In this document: in pieces, positions 21,706-30,644 of the stretch
How positions within the stretch are numbered: the first letter of the stretch is position 1
How the letters are laid out: each line of letters opens with the position of its first letter
From: Arsenophonus sp048493715
Lineage (GTDB): Bacteria > Pseudomonadota > Gammaproteobacteria > Enterobacterales > Enterobacteriaceae
Direction: 5' to 3'
Length of the DNA stretch: 51,019 nt
Assembly (NCBI GenBank): GCA_048493715.1
Contig: JBGDCZ010000017.1
Location: 1 to 51,019, forward strand
Program-made: the position numbers and the translations under genes
The notes under the pieces: generated by a model
Told to the model about the DNA's origin: nothing
What the model saw: the letters and a program-made list of their open reading frames with translations, nothing else
Databases searched by the model: none

Positions 21706-22743
21706 TTAATCACTCTTGGGTAGTAAGGTATTCAAGCGAGTAGCAATTCTATCAGGAATTTGCTTCTCTACCGCATGAATTGCCTGTTCAATTGCAGCCT
21801 TAAATGCTTTTTGATTGGCTGCTCCATGACCTTTAATGACAATGCCACGTAAGCCTAAAAGCGAAGCGCCATTATATTGATCAGGATCCAGGTGCCCAAA
21901 AAGTTTTGCGATACATTTCTGTAACCACGGTTTAATCAACTTCATCAGCCACGATGAGAGCTTATTTTCCGTAGTTGAAGATTTTACTAATAATAAAATA
22001 ACGCGTATCACACCTTCCATTGTTTTCAAAGTCACATTACCTGCAAAGCCATCACAAACGAATACATCAGTTTTACCGGTCAATAACTCATTGCCTTCCA
22101 CATAACCGATATAATTTATAGAGGGTGTTTCTCTTAATATTGCGGCGGCTTCGCGGATATTATCTAATCCCTTATTTTCTTCTTCGCCAATATTTAATAA
22201 TGCTACTCGTGGATTGCTTATATTATTAACCTCTTCAGCCATTACTACTCCCATCACGGCAAATTGTACTAGCATTTGACTATCGCAATTAACATTAGCA
22301 CCTAAATCAAGTACAACGGTTGTACCTTGTTTTTGATTCGGCAAGATGGTTGTTAACGCTGGACGCTCAATACCATTTATTGATTTCAATATGAGTTTTG
22401 CTAACCCCATAAGTACACCAGTATTACCAGCGCTAATACATGCTTGAGCCTGACCTGACTTTACTAATTCTAAAGCAACCCGCATTGATGAGCCTTTACT
22501 TTGTCTAATTGCTTGTAATGGCTTGATATCATTAGCAATAACATATTCAGCAGATATAATTTGCAGGCGGTCACCCAGCTCAGCACTCGGATCTGTAAGC
22601 AGTGGGGTTAAAATTTCGGGAATACCGACCAGTAATAATCTTAACTGTGGGTTAGACGCCAGTGCCTGCAATGCAGCAGGCACAATAACACGAGGACCAT
22701 TGTCCCCGCTCATCGCATCTAATGCTAAAGTTAAATTAGCCAA
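21706..22743 (-). CDS. plsX: Phosphate acyltransferase PlsX
   Basis: Makes acyl-phosphate from acyl-ACP, the entry step to phospholipid synthesis with PlsY. N-terminal LTLALDAMSGDNGP and the family motifs ISAGNTGVLM and VCDGFAGNVTLK are visible; 345 aa is typical (356 in E. coli). The start appears to be TTG at 22743, since no in-frame ATG lies nearby before the conserved N terminus. This follows rpmF by 31 bp. Intact. Confidence 0.94.
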   Translation of the reverse strand: MANLTLALDAMSGDNGPRVIVPAALQALASNPQLRLLLVGIPEILTPLLTDPSAELGDRLQIISAEYVIANDIKPLQAIRQSKGSSMRVALELVKSGQAQACISAGNTGVLMGLAKLILKSINGIERPALTTILPNQKQGTTVVLDLGANVNCDSQMLVQFAVMGVVMAEEVNNISNPRVALLNIGEEENKGLDNIREAAAILRETPSINYIGYVEGNELLTGKTDVFVCDGFAGNVTLKTMEGVIRVILLLVKSSTTENKLSSWLMKLIKPWLQKCIAKLFGHLDPDQYNGASLLGLRGIVIKGHGAANQKAFKAAIEQAIHAVEKQIPDRIATRLNTLLPKSD

Positions 22744-22774
22744 GGCATTAATCGTTTAATAATCAACAGAACAA

Positions 22775-22945
22775 TTATTTATTAATAACCTTTCGGCCAC
22801 GATAGTAGCCGTCAGCAGTCACATGATGACGCAAATGAGTTTCACCAGAAGTTTTATCTACTGACACTTCGGCTGTTGTCAACGCATCATGTGAGCGACG
22901 CATACCACGTTTAGAACGAGTGGGTTTATTTTGTTGTACGGCCAT
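22775..22945 (-). CDS. rpmF: 50S ribosomal protein L32
   Basis: 56 aa: MAVQQNKPTRSKRGMRRSHD, then a basic C terminus ending HHVTADGYYRGRKVINK, the standard L32 pattern. It was missed by simple long-ORF searches because of its size. RBS-like AAGGAGT precedes the ATG at 22945. Between yceD and plsX, as in enterobacteria, linking ribosome and lipid supply. Confidence 0.96.
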   Translation of the reverse strand: MAVQQNKPTRSKRGMRRSHDALTTAEVSVDKTSGETHLRHHVTADGYYRGRKVINK

Positions 22946-22950
22946 TGACC

Positions 22951-23481
22951 TTACTCCTTAAGTACTTTTTTAAAACTAGCTAATACGGTAAAGGGATTTG
23001 GCTTTTCTGCTTCTGACGGCAATTCACCAAAAATCATATCCACGTCGGACACTTCACAGCGTTCAGAGTCATGAACCGGGATAACAGGCAAAGCGAGGAT
23101 TATTTCATCTTCAATCATTGCTAGTAAATCTATTTCACCGAATTGATTAACAGCGATTGGCTCATACTCTCTAGGTAACACCTCAACCCTCTCATCATCA
23201 ATGACAGGACTAAAACAATAAGTTACATGAACATGGTAAATAAAATTTTTACCACAACGTTCGCATTTTAACGTGACATCTACATCAGTCTCGCCTGTTA
23301 TGACAACTAAATGTTGATTATCTATTGCAAACGACAGTTCACTAGTTACATCACTATCTATATTGATTACTGATTCTGCGACACGCGAAACCTGTTCAGG
23401 TGAATAATATCCTGAATAATCCAATTTTTTTTGTGCTACGCGATACGCATCAATCATTGAGGGTAATTTTACCTTTTGCAT
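22951..23481 (-). CDS. yceD: DUF177 protein YceD, 23S rRNA accumulation/processing
   Basis: Cotranscribed with rpmF; YceD-family proteins are linked to 23S rRNA accumulation. The Cys pair KCERCGKNFIYHVHV (about residues 88-102) and the C-terminal FGELPSEAEKPNPFTVLASF tail are family hallmarks. 176 aa against 173 in E. coli. It is the first gene of the lipid operon, so promoters should lie in 23482-23600. Intact. Confidence 0.9.
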   Translation of the reverse strand: MQKVKLPSMIDAYRVAQKKLDYSGYYSPEQVSRVAESVINIDSDVTSELSFAIDNQHLVVITGETDVDVTLKCERCGKNFIYHVHVTYCFSPVIDDERVEVLPREYEPIAVNQFGEIDLLAMIEDEIILALPVIPVHDSERCEVSDVDMIFGELPSEAEKPNPFTVLASFKKVLKE

Positions 23482-23623
23482 AAGGCGCGCATATTAACTT
23501 TGTAATGAGACATAGTCAAAGGAAAAGGCTGCTTTTGCTTATTTTTTCATCAAAAATTCGCTATTTAAGTTCTATCTAATTTAAAATGTCTCTCCTCATT
23601 TGGCTACGAATATTAAATATTTT

Positions 23624-24206
23624 ATGAAATCAATTGTATTGGCGTCAATGTCATCTTCACGGTATCAGCTGCTACAAAAACTAGGTTTACCTTTTACTGC
23701 TGATGCTCCGAATATCGATGAAACCCCATTAACTAATGAATCGGCAACTTTTCTTGTCACGCGCTTAGCAACCGAAAAAGCAAAAGCACTAGCGATTAAA
23801 TATCCAACTCATTTAATTATTGGTGCTGATCAAGTTGGTATTCTAGCAAATCAAATAATAGGAAAACCATTAACTCATACCGCCACCAGTAAACAACTTA
23901 AGCAAGCTTCTGGCAAAAAAATCACCTTTTATACCGGACTTTGCTTATTTCGATAGTGAAACTGGAAAATATAATACTAAATGTGAACTTTTCACCGTTC
24001 ATTTTCGCCCTTTGCATAACAGCGAAATTGAAAATTACTTGCTAAAAGAACAACCTTACCAATGTGCCGGTGCCTTTAAGTCAGAAGGGTTAGGTATCAC
24101 GTTATTGGAAAAACTTTACGGTCGGGATCCTAATACCTTAATCGGTTTACCATTAATTAGTTTAATCAAAATGTTAAGAGTTCACGACATCAATCCTCTC
24201 AATTAA
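23624..24206 (+). pseudogene. yceF: Maf-family 7-methyl-GTP pyrophosphatase, frameshifted
   Basis: Maf proteins hydrolyse modified nucleotides; the YceF subgroup prefers m7GTP. The ATG at 23624 gives MKSIVLASMSSSRYQLLQKL with the Maf N-terminal SxSRxxLL loop, and PNIDETPL and GADQVG follow. At about 23940 one extra base changes the frame: the first part ends FYTGLCLFR-stop, while the next frame continues AYFDSETGKYN, FTVHFRPLHNSEIENYLLKE and CAGAFKSEGLGITLLEKLYG to 24206. All other family motifs are preserved, so the lesion is single and recent, or a sequencing error. Divergent from yceD as in Escherichia. Confidence 0.88.
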
Positions 24207-24236
24207 CTAAATTACCACTTAAAAGAGAAAACTGGT

Positions 24237-25223
24237 TTATAATATAATCCGGTTTGCTAATTTGATTGGATATACATTATTTTTACGTAATATTTTCAAA
24301 CATGCTGTCAGTTGTTCGTCTAAAGAGGCTCGGAAAGTTAACTTTTCCGCTGTGCTAGGATGAATAAACATTAATGAACTGGCATGCAAAAAAAGTCGTT
24401 TCAAACCCGTAAAACCTAACTGTTGATCAAATTGGTGATCACCATAACGGTTATCGCATGCAATAGGATGTTTTGCATATTGTGTATGTGCCCTAATCTG
24501 ATGCGTCCGCCCTGTTATCGGACTCGCTTTAACTAAAGTGGCAGCAGAAAACCGCTCTTCTATTTTAAAATGAGTTTCTGCACATTTACCATCACTCGCA
24601 ACTTTTACTATCCGTTCACCGCTTTGTAAAATATTTTTCAATAATGGTGCCTGAATAACTTTAATATGTGATGGCCATTGCCCTTTCACTAACGCAATAT
24701 ACTCTTTTTGCATCTGTTTTAAGCGCAACTGTTGATGCAATGCTCTAAGCGCTGAACGTTTTTTAGCTAGCAATAAAACACCCGACGTATCGCGATCTAA
24801 CCTATGTACAAGCTCCAAAAAACGCACTTCATAACGTAATACACGTAAAGCCTCAATTACACCAAAATTTACCCCACTACCACCATGAACAGCCATACCG
24901 GAGGGTTTATTCAAAACCAGTAAATGTTCATCTTCATAAAGTATACAATCTGCTAGTAAGGCTACCTTATCCAATTTGGCCGAAATAATATTCTGTTGTT
25001 TCTCCTCAAGCCGAACGGGCGGGATCCTAACTAAATCACCCGCATGAATCTTATATTCAGGTTTGATTCTAGCGCTATTTATTCTTACTTTACCTTTGCG
25101 AATAATGCGGTAAATCAAACTTTTAGGAACGCCTTTTAAACGTGTCAATAAAAAATTATCAATACGCTGGCCGGCTTGATCATTGTCGATAGTAACAAAC
25201 TGAACCTGATTCTTTATTTTCAT
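24237..25223 (-). CDS. rluC: 23S rRNA pseudouridine synthase RluC
   Basis: Modifies 23S rRNA uridines 955, 2504 and 2580 (E. coli numbering). N-terminal S4 RNA-binding domain (RIDNFLLTRLKGVPKSLIYR, about residues 19-38), then the RluA-type catalytic domain with HRLDRDTSGVLLLAKK, whose second Asp is the nucleophile, and SPITGRTHQIRAH. 328 aa, near the usual 319. Divergent from rne across a 550-bp leader, as in E. coli. Confidence 0.94.
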   Translation of the reverse strand: MKIKNQVQFVTIDNDQAGQRIDNFLLTRLKGVPKSLIYRIIRKGKVRINSARIKPEYKIHAGDLVRIPPVRLEEKQQNIISAKLDKVALLADCILYEDEHLLVLNKPSGMAVHGGSGVNFGVIEALRVLRYEVRFLELVHRLDRDTSGVLLLAKKRSALRALHQQLRLKQMQKEYIALVKGQWPSHIKVIQAPLLKNILQSGERIVKVASDGKCAETHFKIEERFSAATLVKASPITGRTHQIRAHTQYAKHPIACDNRYGDHQFDQQLGFTGLKRLFLHASSLMFIHPSTAEKLTFRASLDEQLTACLKILRKNNVYPIKLANRIIL

Positions 25224-25773
25224 TAGCTAATTACAACATTTTGTTAACATTTAGGTTTATTAAATATTGTGACCGAATATTATGATATCTTGTTTCAGCT
25301 TTTTTCTTAAACTTTGTCAATTCCTCTGTCAAACACATTTTTCCTCATAAAAACGCAATAAACAGCAAAAGTTATCTTGATATCTACCCATAAGCAATGG
25401 AATAATGAACAGTTGCCATAATGTTTATTAAAACAAGAGTTGGCGTAATTCGAGATCTTTTTATTTTTATTTTTTGATGACACATAAACGCAACAATGGT
25501 GTAAGACGGTGTGTAAAAATCAAATAAATTATTGAATTGCGAACAAAGGTCTACTGGATTAGCTAAACTGTACATTGAACAAATGAATTCAGCAACAGTG
25601 CTAATTTAAGAATACAGCATTTTATTGTAAACGTAGGTTCACCGAAAAATTGCGTTTCAATACAACCGACAACCGTGAGGTTGGCGATTTTGTAAAAGTC
25701 ACGAAACCATCGGTTAACAGTAACCATTTTTAGTCGCAATTTTTTTGACTTAGTAGAATAATGAGTATTTATA
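25224..25773 (+). promoter_or_regulatory. rne promoter and 5' leader (candidate rne 5' UTR element)
   Basis: This 550-bp gap without a gene separates rluC and rne. The 3' part resembles the structured rne leader through which RNase E controls its own mRNA. A CAACC-GTGA-GGTTG hairpin is at 25670-25683, and AGTC (25732-25735) can pair with GACT (25747-25750) around GCAATTTTTTT, just upstream of the start. E. coli rne has a long leader of comparable layout. The upstream half is AT-rich and should contain promoters of both genes; I cannot place them. Short open frames here look spurious. Confidence 0.5.
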
Positions 25774-28700
25774 ATGAAAAGAATGTTAATTAACGCAACT
25801 CAACAAGAAGAGTTGCGAGTCGCTCTTGTTGATGGGCAACGTCTTTATGACCTAGATATTGAAAATCCTGGACACGAACAAAAAAAAGCAAATATTTACA
25901 AAGGCAAAATTACCCGTATAGAACCTAGTCTAGAAGCCGCATTTGTTGACTATGGATCAGAAAGACACGGTTTTCTCCCAATTAAAGAAATTGCACGTGA
26001 ATACTTCCCTAGCAATTATCAACCTCACGGACGCCCAAACATAAAGGACGTTTTAAAAGAAGGCCAAGAAGTTATTATCCAAGTTGATAAAGAAGAACGA
26101 GGCAATAAAGGTGCTGCATTAACTACCTTTATTAGTTTAGCTGGCAGCTATCTAGTTTTAATGCCAAATAACCCTCGCGCTGGCGGAATATCACGACGTA
26201 TTGAGGGTGAAGATCGCACAGAATTGAAAGAAGCATTATCCTCATTGGAAATACCAGATGGGATGGGGTTAATTGTCCGTACTGCTGGTGTAGGTAAATC
26301 AGCAGAGGCATTACAGCAAGATCTAAAATATCGGCTGACACATTGGAAAGCAATAAAAAAAGCGGCGGAAAACCGAACTGCTCCTTTCCTAATTCATCAG
26401 GAAAGCAACGTCATCGTACGAGCCTTTCGCGATTATCTGCGCCCAGATATTGGTGAAATCCTGATTGATAATGCTAAAATTGTCGAAATGGCTCGCCAAC
26501 ATATTGAAGCGATTGGGCGTGACGATTTTGCAAGTAAAATAAAATACTATAGTGGAGATGTTCCTCTCTTTAGTCACTATCAAATTGAGTCGCAAATCGA
26601 ATCCGCTTTTCAACGTGAAGTCCGCTTACCATCAGGTGGTGCTCTGGTTATCGACATCACTGAGGCATTAACCGCAATCGATATAAATTCATCACGTTCA
26701 ACCCGTGGTATCGATATAGAAGAAACAGCATTCAACACAAATTTAGAAGCAGCGGATGAAATCGCTCGTCAATTACGGCTACGAGATTTAGGTGGGCTGA
26801 TTGTTATCGATTTTATTGATATGACTCCTGTTCGTCATCAACGTGAAGTTGAAAATCGTCTGCGTGAAGCAGTACGTCAAGATCGGGCTCGTATTCAAAT
26901 CGCTCGGATATCACGTTTTGGTCTACTTGAAATGTCACGCCAACGTTTAAGCCCATCGCTTGGTGAATCAAGTCATCACGTTTGTCCCCGTTGTAGCGGC
27001 ACAGGAACAATCCGTGATAATGAGTCACTATCACTCTCTATTTTACGTTTGATCGAAGAAGAAGCGTTAAAAGAAAATACCCATGAAGTACATGCTATTG
27101 TACCGGTACAAATTGCTTCTTACCTGCTGAATGAAAAACGTCAATCCGTCAATGAAATTGAGCGCCGGCAACATAATATCCGTGTGATTATTGTCCCTAA
27201 CGATCAGATGCAATCTCCACATTACAATGTGTTCCGTATTCGTAAGGGTGAAGAAATTTCAACATTAAGTTACTATCTCGCACAATATCACGGAGCTGAA
27301 ACAAATAATCTCATAGATGATGCCAGCGGTGAGAAAAAATTACCTGAACAACCGGCTATTTCGACTTTTGCACTCCAGTCTCAAGCAGATAGCAAAAGTA
27401 CGGCAACTGCCAAGAGCAAAACAAATAAACAGAGTAAATCAACTCATAAACAAACTTCGCAAAGTCTGTTTAACCGAATCGCCTCTTTGTTTAAGAAATT
27501 ATTCAGCGGCTCACAGCCAGCAATTGAGAAAACAGAAAAAAAAGCGAAAAATAACAATGATAAGCGGCGCAACAATGAACGACGTAATAACCGACGGTCA
27601 ACTCAACGGCTAGAACATACTTACAATTTAGATAATCGCAAAAACCGCCTACCTACCGATGAACCTCAACCACGTAAGGGCCATAATCAAAAAAGCAATA
27701 TTCATGATACGCAAGATAGTGCCGCACGCGAAACTCAACAACAGCACCGCGAACAGCGAACTGAGCGTCGCCGCCGTCAGGAAGAAAAAAGGCAGTTGCA
27801 GCTTGAAGCTAAAACACCACAATTAGACAAAAAAGTGGCAGAAAGCGAAAAAAACATCGTTGTTCCGCCCCGCCGCCAACAACGTCAACTAGTACAATCA
27901 GTTCGGATCACCGATAGTGGGGCTGAGCCACCAAAACAGCATACTGATAAAGAAGAGCAAGCCATTAAGTCGTCTATTACAACTGAGGTAGATGCAGTGC
28001 CTGCTTTATTAACTGCCGATCCTGTTGTGTTAGCTGAATCAACAGCTAGGCAAGAAATAACAGACACGCAGCTTGTCACAGAACAAACTGAGCCTCAAGA
28101 AACGTCAACAAGTTATACTAATGAACGGCAAGACACTATCATTCCACGGAGATCAAGACGATCACCTCGCCATCTAAGAGTTAGCGGACAACGCCGTCGT
28201 CGCTATCGTGATGAACATCAAGGCAAATCATTAGTACCATTAAAAATGGCAGTTGCTTCTCCTGAATTATCTTCAGGTAAAGTCTGGATCCAGTATTCGA
28301 TTAAATTTAATGAAGCAAAAGAGATGTTATCAGATAGCAAAAATATGATGACAATTGATGACAAAACAGCATCTTCTGCTAAGCCAATGGAAAACAATGA
28401 TACCGCTAATAAGGTTGAGCAACAAAAAACACTACCAATTAATGAAGCGGTTCAATCAGCAGAAATATGGCCTTTGACAGAACAATCAGTAACGGAAGAG
28501 AGTTCTCTAGCCCCTGCTGAAGTATTGCTCATTCCCGTAGCTCAAAGTATTGAACAAAGTGAAAAAGCCGCTCAACCATTTATTGAAACAAAAGTAATAC
28601 CTGAAAGGCTAACAAATATCGTTGTTGAAACGGTAGGTCAGAATGGCTTGACCAAAGATCACCGGCAGAATGGTCAATCAATTAATGACGAACTTTTCAT

Positions 28701-29052
28701 AGAAGATAATATTAAAAGGGATAAACATTTAGTCCATGAAATAAGTCAGGAAAAAATAGCAACCACATCGAATGAAAATTTTAGCCATGTTCAGCCAAAC
28801 ATAGCTTCTGTGACTAATGTCACGGTAAAAAAAGCAAATAATCAGCAGCAAAAAACTGCCGGCATAAAATCAGGCAAAAAAACTGGCTATTCTCATGCCC
28901 CTGCCACAAAAGCTCCAGCGCCAAAACTTACTGAATGCTATCTGGAAATCAAAGCTTATATACGACCAGTAATAACTTTCCATGGCAAAAATGGTGCAGG
29001 TGGTCATGTAGCAACAAATGTTGCCACATCCGAAATGTTCAAACCCAAATAA
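25774..29052 (+). CDS. rne: Ribonuclease E
   Basis: Essential endoribonuclease and scaffold of the RNA degradosome. Catalytic half: S1 domain (about residues 35-125), DNase I-like metal site with D303 (TAIDINSS) and D346 (IVIDFIDM), and Zn-link CPRCSGTG with C404 and C407; numbering is identical to E. coli. C-terminal half: an amphipathic membrane-anchor candidate (SLFNRIASLFKKLFSG, about 575-590), Arg-rich RNA-binding stretches (RRRQEEKRQLQ; RRSRRSPRHLRV, RRRRYRDE) and a C-terminal tail (KNGAGGHVATN) like the PNPase-binding end. 1092 aa against 1061. The low-complexity C-half is unbroken, unlike many neighbours, so selection is evident. Confidence 0.97.
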   Translation: MKRMLINATQQEELRVALVDGQRLYDLDIENPGHEQKKANIYKGKITRIEPSLEAAFVDYGSERHGFLPIKEIAREYFPSNYQPHGRPNIKDVLKEGQEVIIQVDKEERGNKGAALTTFISLAGSYLVLMPNNPRAGGISRRIEGEDRTELKEALSSLEIPDGMGLIVRTAGVGKSAEALQQDLKYRLTHWKAIKKAAENRTAPFLIHQESNVIVRAFRDYLRPDIGEILIDNAKIVEMARQHIEAIGRDDFASKIKYYSGDVPLFSHYQIESQIESAFQREVRLPSGGALVIDITEALTAIDINSSRSTRGIDIEETAFNTNLEAADEIARQLRLRDLGGLIVIDFIDMTPVRHQREVENRLREAVRQDRARIQIARISRFGLLEMSRQRLSPSLGESSHHVCPRCSGTGTIRDNESLSLSILRLIEEEALKENTHEVHAIVPVQIASYLLNEKRQSVNEIERRQHNIRVIIVPNDQMQSPHYNVFRIRKGEEISTLSYYLAQYHGAETNNLIDDASGEKKLPEQPAISTFALQSQADSKSTATAKSKTNKQSKSTHKQTSQSLFNRIASLFKKLFSGSQPAIEKTEKKAKNNNDKRRNNERRNNRRSTQRLEHTYNLDNRKNRLPTDEPQPRKGHNQKSNIHDTQDSAARETQQQHREQRTERRRRQEEKRQLQLEAKTPQLDKKVAESEKNIVVPPRRQQRQLVQSVRITDSGAEPPKQHTDKEEQAIKSSITTEVDAVPALLTADPVVLAESTARQEITDTQLVTEQTEPQETSTSYTNERQDTIIPRRSRRSPRHLRVSGQRRRRYRDEHQGKSLVPLKMAVASPELSSGKVWIQYSIKFNEAKEMLSDSKNMMTIDDKTASSAKPMENNDTANKVEQQKTLPINEAVQSAEIWPLTEQSVTEESSLAPAEVLLIPVAQSIEQSEKAAQPFIETKVIPERLTNIVVETVGQNGLTKDHRQNGQSINDELFIEDNIKRDKHLVHEISQEKIATTSNENFSHVQPNIASVTNVTVKKANNQQQKTAGIKSGKKTGYSHAPATKAPAPKLTECYLEIKAYIRPVITFHGKNGAGGHVATNVATSEMFKPK

Positions 29053-29060
29053 TAACCAAT

Positions 29061-29090
29061 AAAAAATGCCCTTCTTGGGGCATTTTTTTA
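29061..29090 (+). terminator. rne terminator
   Basis: AAAAATGCCC - CTTCTTG - GGGCATTTTTTTA begins about 9 bp past the rne stop. GC-stem followed by seven T residues is a classic Rho-independent terminator. Its A/T flanks allow function in both directions. Confidence 0.85.
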
Positions 29091-29183
29091 TTCTGAATTT
29101 TAACTAAAACTTACTTATGTGTCTTTTGTATCAAAATCCTTTCAGGAAAATACTTATTCCCTATTATTAAATCAGAAATAAAT

Positions 29184-29810
29184 ATGTCTCAATGGATTGT
29201 TTTTGGCGCTGGCAAAGGTATTGGTTATCATCTTGTACAATATGGCCTTCAGCAAGGTCATCAAGTACTCGCCATTATTCGTAATCTAAAATATAAAACA
29301 CTACTAACACAGATTGGTGCACAAGTTATTGAAGGTGATGATTGCCATTATAATGACATAGAAAATATTTTTGCTCATATCCCTAATAACAGTATTGTCT
29401 TTAGTACTATAGGTGGTAAAAACTCAGATCTGACCGGCAATCTTAATATTATTAAATCGGCCAAGACATTAAATATTAAACGGTTATTACTGGTGACCTC
29501 TGTTGGCTGTGGTGATGGCTAGAAGTATATCTCATCAAGGGCTAAAGCGCTTTTTCGCTTGTCAATACGTCATAAATCGATGGTAGAGTGTTACCTCAGA
29601 ACCAGCTCACTAGATTACACCATTCTTAGACCAGGCGGACTGCTTAATTTACCTGCCACAGGTAATCATCAACGAATTAAACTACCACGAATAGGATTAG
29701 TTACCCGGCAAGATATTGCAATTGAGTTGGCTAATATTGCTGACAATAAGCTTACTTATCAACAAACTTATACGGTAATAGATCCAAATTTAAGTTTACA
29801 TATGAAGTAA
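29184..29810 (+). pseudogene. NAD(P)-binding SDR/NmrA-like oxidoreductase with one nonsense codon
   Basis: Rossmann-type protein, about 208 aa if read through: QWIVFGAGKGIGYHLVQYGL gives the N-terminal dinucleotide fold, then GDDCHYNDIENIFAHIPN, STIGGK, LLLVTSVGCGDG and, after the break, YLRTSSLDYTILRPGGL, a typical atypical-SDR C-half. A single in-frame TAG at 29520-29522 interrupts it where relatives commonly have Trp (TGG to TAG). Frame is otherwise open, so inactivation is recent. The substrate is unknown; the neighbours do not reveal one. Start ATG 29184 follows AAATAA with a weak RBS. Confidence 0.75.
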
Positions 29811-29822
29811 TTATTAATAAGC

Positions 29823-29851
29823 CCCCTGTAAGTTAAATAATGTTACAGGGG
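29823..29851. terminator. Convergent stem-loop between the SDR pseudogene and tmaR
   Basis: CCCCTGTAA (29823-29831) pairs perfectly with TTACAGGGG (29843-29851) in the gap between two convergent genes. T-richness on the flanks is only moderate. Likely shared transcript end. Confidence 0.6.
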
Positions 29852-29873
29852 ATCAATGAAGACTAGGTAAATA

Positions 29874-30197
29874 TTATTGATCAGAGGCATTGCCCATGGT
29901 CTTTAATTTCTGTGATAACTCACGACGCTCTTTTGATAATTCTGCGTTCTTAATATTATATTCATCGATACGATCTTCATAATCACTACGCATATTAGTA
30001 ATTATTGCTCTGATCTCTTCAATGGTCATATTTTCTTTAATATATTGACTTAAGTTCTCCAATAACAGAACACGCTTTTGATTATCTCGAATTTTTTTTT
30101 CATTATCCGTTAATTCACGTTTGATTTTATTCTTACGACGAAACATACGTACAAACTCCAGTACATTTTGGAATGACTGCTGATTTTTATTTGTCAT
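29874..30197 (-). CDS. tmaR: TmaR / YeeX, PTS-system pole-localisation protein (DUF496)
   Basis: 107 aa, highly charged and mostly coiled coil. It reads SFQNVLEFVRMFRRKNKIKR, then EKKIRDNQKRVLLLENLSQY and IKNAELSKERRELSQKLKTM, a clear match to YeeX/TmaR, which clusters PTS enzyme I at the cell pole in E. coli. The start ATG at 30197 is preceded by GAAAGG; an upstream in-frame extension is unlike the family. Near sbcB in both genomes. Intact. Confidence 0.92.
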   Translation of the reverse strand: MTNKNQQSFQNVLEFVRMFRRKNKIKRELTDNEKKIRDNQKRVLLLENLSQYIKENMTIEEIRAIITNMRSDYEDRIDEYNIKNAELSKERRELSQKLKTMGNASDQ

Positions 30198-30269
30198 TTC
30201 TATACCTTTCAATAAAACATATACATTATAAATAATAATGCTACACGATACGGTGATTAACTTAATCAA

Positions 30270-30644
30270 ACAAGTCTATTTGCCGGTTTTTTAATATTTT
30301 TATTATCCTTACCTTGATAATAAAAATGATTGTTTTGTCTTTATTAAATTTTATTGTTACCTAGACAAATTAAATTAACCAAGTCATTACAAATAAAACA
30401 TGATTGACGAAATTAGCATAAATACGATAATAATTGCGCGTGTCATAGCAATATTTACCACACTTAATGATTAACTGATGATTAGTGCAAATAATTTAAA
30501 ATAGAAAATTACATCCCTGGCGTACTCATCAATTAATAGTAATAATAAATTACAGCCTATAGCAAAAAAACATTCATTGTCAGATGAGAATATTTTAATA
30601 TTATTAAACAACATATTACGCTAACTAAAAATTGGGAAAACATT
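30270..30644. other. Divergent intergenic region, tmaR / sbcB
   Basis: About 375 bp of AT-rich sequence between two divergent start sites. It should contain both promoters, but I cannot identify convincing -35/-10 pairs or operators. No remnant gene is visible in either strand. Confidence 0.5.

Noticed and set aside
25384..25575. Small minus-strand ORF in the rne leader
   Set aside because: No recognisable family, lies within the promoter/leader region and has no clear RBS.
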